In this document: positions 58,158 to 64,000 of the stretch, piece after piece
Numbering within the stretch: position 1 is the stretch's first letter
Layout of the letters: the number at the start of each line of letters is the position of its first letter
From: Delphinus delphis
Taxonomy: Eukaryota; Chordata; Mammalia; Artiodactyla; Delphinidae
Reading direction: 5' to 3'
Assembly (NCBI RefSeq): GCF_949987515.2
Contig: NC_082703.1
Coordinates: 11,618,680-11,682,679, forward strand
DNA length: 64,000 bases
Program-made: the position numbers and the translations under genes
The notes under the pieces: generated by a model
Database searches by the model: none
Told to the model about the DNA's origin: nothing
What the model saw: the letters and a program-made list of their open reading frames with translations, nothing else

Positions 58158-59999
58158 ATAGGGCATTTCATCACCAAAATCAGGGTTAGAGCTATCTGAA
58201 TTAAATATGTTCTTCCCCATTAGGGAAATTGAAATTTTGGAAGCAGGCTAACTGGTAGGTTCTGAAATCACATATCTCTAAATGCAAGGCAATTTTCTTT
58301 ATTATGTTATATTGAATTAGCACACTTGAAAAATTAGTTACCTTTTTCATATCGTTAAAGCCAGGCAACACATTATTTTATTTATAATTCAATACCTCAG
58401 TTCACTCGACAGAACTCTGAGCAGACTTACTGAATGATCAGCAGGCAGGGATCCTGGCATATGAATTATGGAGGAGACCTGCCAAGGTACATAGCAAGAT
58501 TAGGTAGTAAGGATATAACAATCTGGTTGTAACATTTTTGAAGGGCAGAGTTCATCTGATTAATTACAAAGTTACAGTGGAAACCCAGAGCATTTCTGGG
58601 AATTGATGGTCATCTGGGAATTTCGGACTTTGTTCACCCCCATTATGCCCAGCCGCTCACTAATCCCTCTGGAATTCCATGTTGCTGATCTTACTGTACT
58701 GTTGGAATCACTTCCGCAGTCGTCCTCCAGCCCTTCCACCACCACGACCACCATCACCTTGCCATTTGAAATTAATCTAGAGTTCTTGAAAGAGAATGGC
58801 TGGGTGATGCAGTTCCTGGTGTTGGTAGGAGAGAGGAGACGGAAATGATACGTACCCTAGGCTTCAAAGATGCTCTCTATGACAGTGCAATTCTACCTTC
58901 AAGACCTAGAATCTGCGTGGAGACTAGACATAATCATGAGATTCATGAAGTGATGACTAAGCATTGCTCTCATTCTGTATAGGAGGCTGTGGGTTGAGTT
59001 CTCTGTGGTGGGGAGGGCCGGGGTAGATGAGAAAAGAAAGTTTAAGAAGCTCCTTTCTAGACTGTGAGGAGCCACACACTTTTTTCAATACAGGTCAAAG
59101 GAAGATTTCCACTTGAGATCAGGTAAGTAAATCTCATGCCCTGCAGGTAGGAACTAATGAACAGACTTAGATTCAAATTCTGGCTGCTCTATAAGTGACT
59201 AAACAGATCCCAGTTTTTCTGTGGCTTATAAAAACTGGCTCAGAGTAAACAACTCTTCCTTTCCCTCCGAATCTTGACACATTAGCCGAGCACCACGTGA
59301 AGAGAAAACCGAAGCAAATTATATCTGATTTTCCTGTGTACCGTATCACCTGACATTTCCAAACGTGAGCACTAGGTGGTGCTCTTGAACCACTGAGGTC
59401 AATGTTCCTTTAGTTACTCCCCGTGCGAAAATGATGAGACAGAGGTTCAAAAAGAAAGGAACGGATGGGGTTCTTGGTGCTTAAAACTGTATAATTCAAA
59501 GGAGTCTATAAAAATAATGAACTGACCCTATTAGGGACTAAGACAAAAGGGGTTTAGGGGCCTTGCCAAGTCCCACATCTCCTCTAAGGCTTAGGGTTCC
59601 AGCAGCCCCCTTTTCTCTTTGTTCCTCATTCTTCTGGGTACACTGCACTCCCCAGCTTAAATATCCCTACCCTTAATCAGCTGCAATAAACCTCTGAGGA
59701 AATTTAAAAGTTTATATTCAGAAATGTTAAGACCGTGCCTTGGATAACCGATTCATGAACCAGGGTATTTCATCAACTTCCAAATATTTTATTATTCCAA
59801 TTATTTTCTTAAAAGTTTCTGGTATACCCACCCTTTTGTATCTTTTGTTAAATGAAAATACTTACTCTGGTACAATCTATCCAGTGCCCTTAAATATTAA
59901 AATTACCTAACTCCCCTTTCTTTGACCAAACCACTAGGTAGCTTCTGATTATATGTAATGTGGCTTCCCCTGTAGCCTTCCTATAGGCAAAGAATGAGA
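58158..59999. other. No supported gene
   Basis: Unique-looking AT-rich sequence. At about 59560-59710 a 'ctgcaataaacctctgagg' block hints at an LTR-like 3' processing site but nothing else supports it. The 81-codon frame at 58603 has no recognised domain. Confidence 0.35.
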
Positions 60000-60178
60000 A
60001 CAGCTAATGTTTATTATTCCTACAGCATGCTTAGAACTATGATAAAGGCTGTACTTCATTTAATTCTCCAATCACTCTTCCTCTTCTGTAAAATAACGTT
60101 GATAAATGAGGCTTAGAGAGGATTGATCTGCTCAAGGTCACAGTTACAAGTTGTCAAACCCAGGCTAATTCCAAAGTT
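60000..60178 (+). repeat. MIR SINE
   Basis: 'aacagctaatgtttatt', 'gcttagagaggattgatctg' and 'ctcaaggtcacagttac' follow the MIR order. Confidence 0.75.
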
Positions 60179-60365
60179 CAGCAAGGCCTTCCCTGACCCC
60201 GTCTGAAACACCATCTACCCGTTCCAAGCTGCTTTGCTCTCCTATCACGTATCACCATCCAAGACACAACGTTTTACTTGTTTCCTTTGTCACTGTTATA
60301 TCCCCAGCACCTAGAACTGTGCCAGGAACATAGGAGGTACTCGATAAATATTTGCGGAATATTTA
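60179..60365 (+). repeat. L2 3' end
   Basis: 'aaggccttccctgacc', then 'atatccccagcacctagaac', 'gtgccaggaacataggagg' and 'actcgataaatatttgcgga' are the characteristic LINE-2 terminus. Confidence 0.8.
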
Positions 60366-62020
60366 CTTCCATCTCTGTCAACTTGGATGAGAGGCTGAAT
60401 CTGCCATTGAAAGAAGGAGCCACTTTGGGGCGTTGACACCCCAGATTTCTGAGCAAACACAGTAAGGGGCACATGCTAGACCACAGTGATTTCTGCAAGT
60501 AGTGTCCACCAACTACTATATAGGGAGGTAACTGCCTTCCTCTGGACACCCAGCCACTAACTGAGTAATGAGGAGTGTTTGTCTACGACTTCAGACTCCT
60601 ACAAACATATATCGAATGGATATGTTGGGGTATAAACATCAACTTTTACTTCTTCTAACTTCTACCAAGTATCAAATCGCTTTTCCCCTTGGGTGGTGGC
60701 CCCCTTTATATCTCAGCCCAATCTCAGAATTTTCTAACATTTGGGGACATTAGAAAAGTGTCAGTTCAGTTTTTGAGTCTTCAATCGCTTGTCTGCTTCC
60801 AAGTTCTCGTCACATCCGCCTCCAACTAGACAGGTGGTTCCAGTTGTCTCTTTCACACCCCCTCCCTCTTCCATGCACTTACCTTTTGGAGTTAAAGTGG
60901 GGAGAAAGGGAAGAAAAACAAAAGCATGTCACTGACCAGCAGGATTGCTTATTCCCTTTCTTTTGGTTGTGGTTCCTTCTCTGGCTAATTGACTAGAGGT
61001 TGCTCAGTCTGTTGGCAGGTTATCCAAATGTCGGCTCTCTTTGGGGTTTATTCGTTGGTCCTCCCAAGGGTTCAAGGGGGTTCACCCCTCTCCAAACCCC
61101 TGCCAAGTGTGTTCTTGCTGCTGGGATGCATGCACCCCTCAGGTCGCCTTCTTCTGAGGGGACCATAAGGATGGCCTTTAAACCCAGCTCCTTCCAAGTT
61201 TCCCTCGGGAAACACACATTCTTGCTGTGTCATGTGGTGGAGGGCAGGCTGTCCTGCTGGCCCTTGCATTCTCAGCCCCACCGTATTTCGGGGCCCCAGG
61301 AGCATCAGGTACTCCACTGGACCAGCAGGTCAGAGCTTCCAGAAACAGACCGTCACACTCCTTCATCTAGTGCCTGGTTCCAACACCTTCAGTCTTCTAG
61401 AAATAAGGATGGGAGGCCCAAGTGAAAAGCCTCCTTCCTCACGGTAAAGAAAGGATGAAAGGTTTGTTGCCCTCTGTTCCCTTGCAAAGCAAGTTCTCTC
61501 TCTCACCCAATACTGTTCTTTTGCAAAGTGCGAATGAGGGAGAAGTGATGGTGCCAGTTTTGCTAAAAAGACACTACAATTCGAATAGCTAGAAGGGCTC
61601 TGAATTTAGAATTTGGAGCATTTAGTATCTTTTGTTATCAATTCTAGGTTTAGTCAAAAGTCAGAAAAAAAAAAAAAAGAAAGTTCCGCTTGAAAAAAGG
61701 CAAAGTCCCACTTGAGCTCTAACCCCACCTGGTTATATATCCATGAACTGTGATCTCCTTCCTGACATGTATATTATGTGTACACAAACAGGCCAGTACA
61801 TGACTCCAACTCTACATGTTATCCTGAAGGTCAACTGCACAGGTTGTGACACACAGCAAATGCTAAATAAATTATTAGTTATGATTGCTATCATTATGAT
61901 CCCTTCCTATGATCTTTTTTTTTTTCCTTTACAGAGAAAAATGTCTTTCACACATTTCTTCTTATTATCTTACTGAGTATGTGAAATAAATATTTTCTTT
62001 AAAAAGGTTGTGTTTCCAGG
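60366..62020. other. No supported gene
   Basis: Unique-looking sequence with a GC-rich stretch 61000-61440 that is open on both strands without family resemblance. A short A-run lies at 61663-61678. Confidence 0.35.
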
Positions 62021-62021
62021 G

Positions 62022-62144
62022 AAGTTTCCCTGGCAGTCCAGTGGTTAAGTGGACTGCAGGGGGCATGGGTTCGATCCCTGGTTGGGGAACTAAGATCCTG
62101 CATGCCATACTGCACAGCCAAAAATTAAAAACAAAAACAAAAAC
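62022..62144 (+). repeat. CHR-type SINE, older short form
   Basis: 'ggcagtccagtggttaagt', B-box 'gggttcgatccc', 'ttggggaactaagatcc', and a (CAAAAA)n tail. Confidence 0.88.
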
Positions 62145-63285
62145 AAACATGTTGGTTCCTGTAAGAAAATACTTTTGTGAGATGCTCTTCTATTAATTCT
62201 TCACAGAGTAAACCTTCCCTTCTCTGAAGCATGGGAACCATATTGCTGCTGCTTCTCCTATTTGTTCCATCTTTTATGAAGTCAGCATATTGTCTTGAAA
62301 ACTATAAATGCAAATATTTATTGACTGAAACATAATGAGTACATACTTCTCAATAACCTTTTTAAATTGAGTTAGAAAATGAAGCTGGACATGAGGCTGA
62401 AGTTTTATTAATTTTTCTGAAAAACAATGAAAGCTCTGGGTTTAATGAATAGATATTAATATCAACCTTAGTATTACTAGTAAGTATAATATTAGATTTT
62501 TTTTCTTTCTCTTATAAGGGAAATTTGTTGACGATACTATTTCTATGCAATAACAAATTTAAAAACTCTTATTAAATATCCCAATAATGTTTCAAACGGT
62601 AGGATTTCAACTTAAAAATAACAAGCATATATTACTAATTTTTCAATGCTACGTTTTAAATGAGTCACAAGAATAATCTGTTATTCTAATAAGCTAAAAT
62701 ATCTCAAGCATTACAAATGCTTGCAATATCAAATATGTATTTATCACTCCTTAACCCTAAAATATTACAACCAAAGGTTTAGTTTACTCTGTATTCTACT
62801 TCTCATCTTTTCTGAGGTTTAAACATGCTTATTAGCCAGTAAGGAAGTTAACTATGTTATCCCAATGATTTTTGGATTGCCTTCCCAAGCAAAATGATGG
62901 GGACATCTCAGATAGCTGAGACGACTTCAGTTTGCAGCTCCCATCAAGACTATAGCTAACTTTCTTACAGTGTTTTTGTTGGTTTTGCATTTGCTTGCTC
63001 CCCATAAGATAGATGAATGTCTAGTTAGCTCTAAAATGATTTTAAGGTCATTCCACTGGATCTTTCATGCTCTCAGTTAATTCTAAAGCAACCTCTTTGA
63101 ATAGGAAGAATCCTCTATTCTTTTCTCCTTCTAACTATCTAGACCACAGTTTTCTGAATTCTAAATAAATGTCAGGGATTTGTCTGACTCTGTTATCATG
63201 GTCCTATGGTCCAATGACAAATAACACAGAAGAGAAAGTAATTAATATTTTTGGAGGAGACAGCATAAGAATAGTACTCTAAAAG
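62145..63285. other. AT-rich sequence without a recognised feature
   Basis: No gene or repeat could be supported. Confidence 0.4.
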
Positions 63286-63295
63286 AAATTCCTTG

Positions 63296-63417
63296 GGGAT
63301 TTCCCTGGCGGTCCAGTGGTTGGGACTCAGGGCTTACACTGCCTTGGCCCGGGTTCAATCCCTGGTTAGGGAACTAAGACCCCGTAAGTCGCGACCCGGC
63401 CAATAAATAAATAAGTA
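63296..63417 (+). repeat. CHR-type SINE, older short form
   Basis: 'ggcggtccagtggttggga', B-box 'gggttcaatccc', 'ttagggaactaagacccc' and an (AATA)n tail. AAATTCCTTG flanks it (63286-63295 and 63418-63427). Confidence 0.92.
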
Positions 63418-63598
63418 AAATTCCTTGTTTTTAAGAATGAACCCGGCCAATAAATAAATAAATAAAATTCCTCGTTTTTAAGAAAGAACCCGGGAAAGAA
63501 GGAAGGAAGGAAGGGAGGAAGGAAGAAAATTCCTTGTTTTTAAGAATGAACCCGGCCAATCAATCAATAAAAGAAATTCCTTGTTTTTAAGAATGAAC
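63390..63598 (+). repeat. Minisatellite made of a SINE tail plus its flank
   Basis: Four tandem units of about 47-62 bases each hold 'acccggccaataaat' (the SINE 3' end), 'aaattccttg' (the target duplication) and 'tttttaagaatga' (flank). The third unit has an internal GGAA-repeat expansion in place of the AATA run. Confidence 0.88.
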
Positions 63599-63600
63599 CT

Positions 63601-64000
63601 GAGGCAAACTTGAGGCCTGAGGCTGCTGAAGAAAGATGCTTCATCCACGAAATTAAAGTTTAGTCCATATATTCTTATGGTAAATACTCTGTAATGTTCT
63701 GAGGTCATTCTGTACCAGTTATTTGCACCTGGTGATGAGGCAGATATATATGACACAGCTTCCAAAACACACTCTGGTGGGAGGGTGTCAGGCAAGGGGA
63801 GGAGGGAGGCAGGGAGGATAAAAAAAAAAAAAACCCAGAAGGAGCTCATGGAAAATGGAGAAGTTGGGGGTCTAGGAAGCCTATGCCTCCGCCTAGGAGC
63901 AATAACCAATCATATTTTCTATCAGTCATTCTTGTCAGTAAAAACGATATTCCACAGGAAAAAAGCAACTAGTTCAATTCACAACTCAAACAATAAAACA
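63601..64000. other. No recognised feature
   Basis: Short A-run at about 63820-63832. Nothing else supported. Confidence 0.4.

Overview
The window is mammalian intergenic (or deep intronic) DNA, almost certainly from a cetacean and most likely a toothed whale. Three things point there. At least fifteen copies of tRNA-derived CHR-type SINEs are present, including many near-identical ~210-bp copies of the young subfamily that is abundant in odontocetes. The L1 3' ends are of the artiodactyl/cetacean type. A young gammaretroviral provirus resembles the class described in killer whale and dolphin. No host protein-coding exon, tRNA, rRNA or CRISPR array can be supported. Most longer open frames are read-throughs of SINEs, LINEs or microsatellites.

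The centrepiece is a complete, two-LTR endogenous gammaretrovirus at 29103-36250 on the + strand. Its two 491-bp LTRs differ at one base, it is flanked by a 4-bp CATC duplication, and it has a tRNA-Pro primer binding site. The gag frame is fully open (527 codons). It is followed by a UAG read-through signal with an 8-nt spacer and a hairpin. The pol frame carries all catalytic motifs but has one in-frame stop near the integrase C-terminus. Env is gutted: the surface subunit is gone, and the transmembrane subunit remains only as frameshifted and stop-interrupted remnants. The provirus sits inside an old MLT1-like LTR.

Layout. 0-11 kb: L2 interrupted by L1 (17-bp duplication), L1 3' fragments, Tigger-type MITEs, a long old L1 and two MIRs. 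11-29 kb: a SINE-in-SINE nest, a 72-bp tandem duplication, CA repeats, an LTR-like element, several CHR SINEs, and a decayed ERV-L interrupted by an old L1 that itself carries a CHR SINE. 29-36 kb: the young provirus. 36.8-43.2 kb: an old antisense class I ERV (gag and pol fragments) split by a 3-kb L1, which itself carries a young CHR SINE, and by an old LTR-like repeat. 43.2-49 kb: a Tigger-like element and CHR SINEs. 49.5-55.5 kb: an essentially full-length antisense L1 with a YY1-type 5' end and a CHR insertion. 55.5-64 kb: mostly unremarkable DNA with CHR, L1, MIR and L2 copies, and a small satellite built from a SINE tail.

The coding parts belong to mobile elements. The gammaretrovirus would have supplied its own Gag-Pol in cis. 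The L1s supply the machinery that moved the SINEs, whose A-tails and target-site duplications are visible at many copies. Family names for old repeats are from recognition by eye and were not checked against a repeat library.
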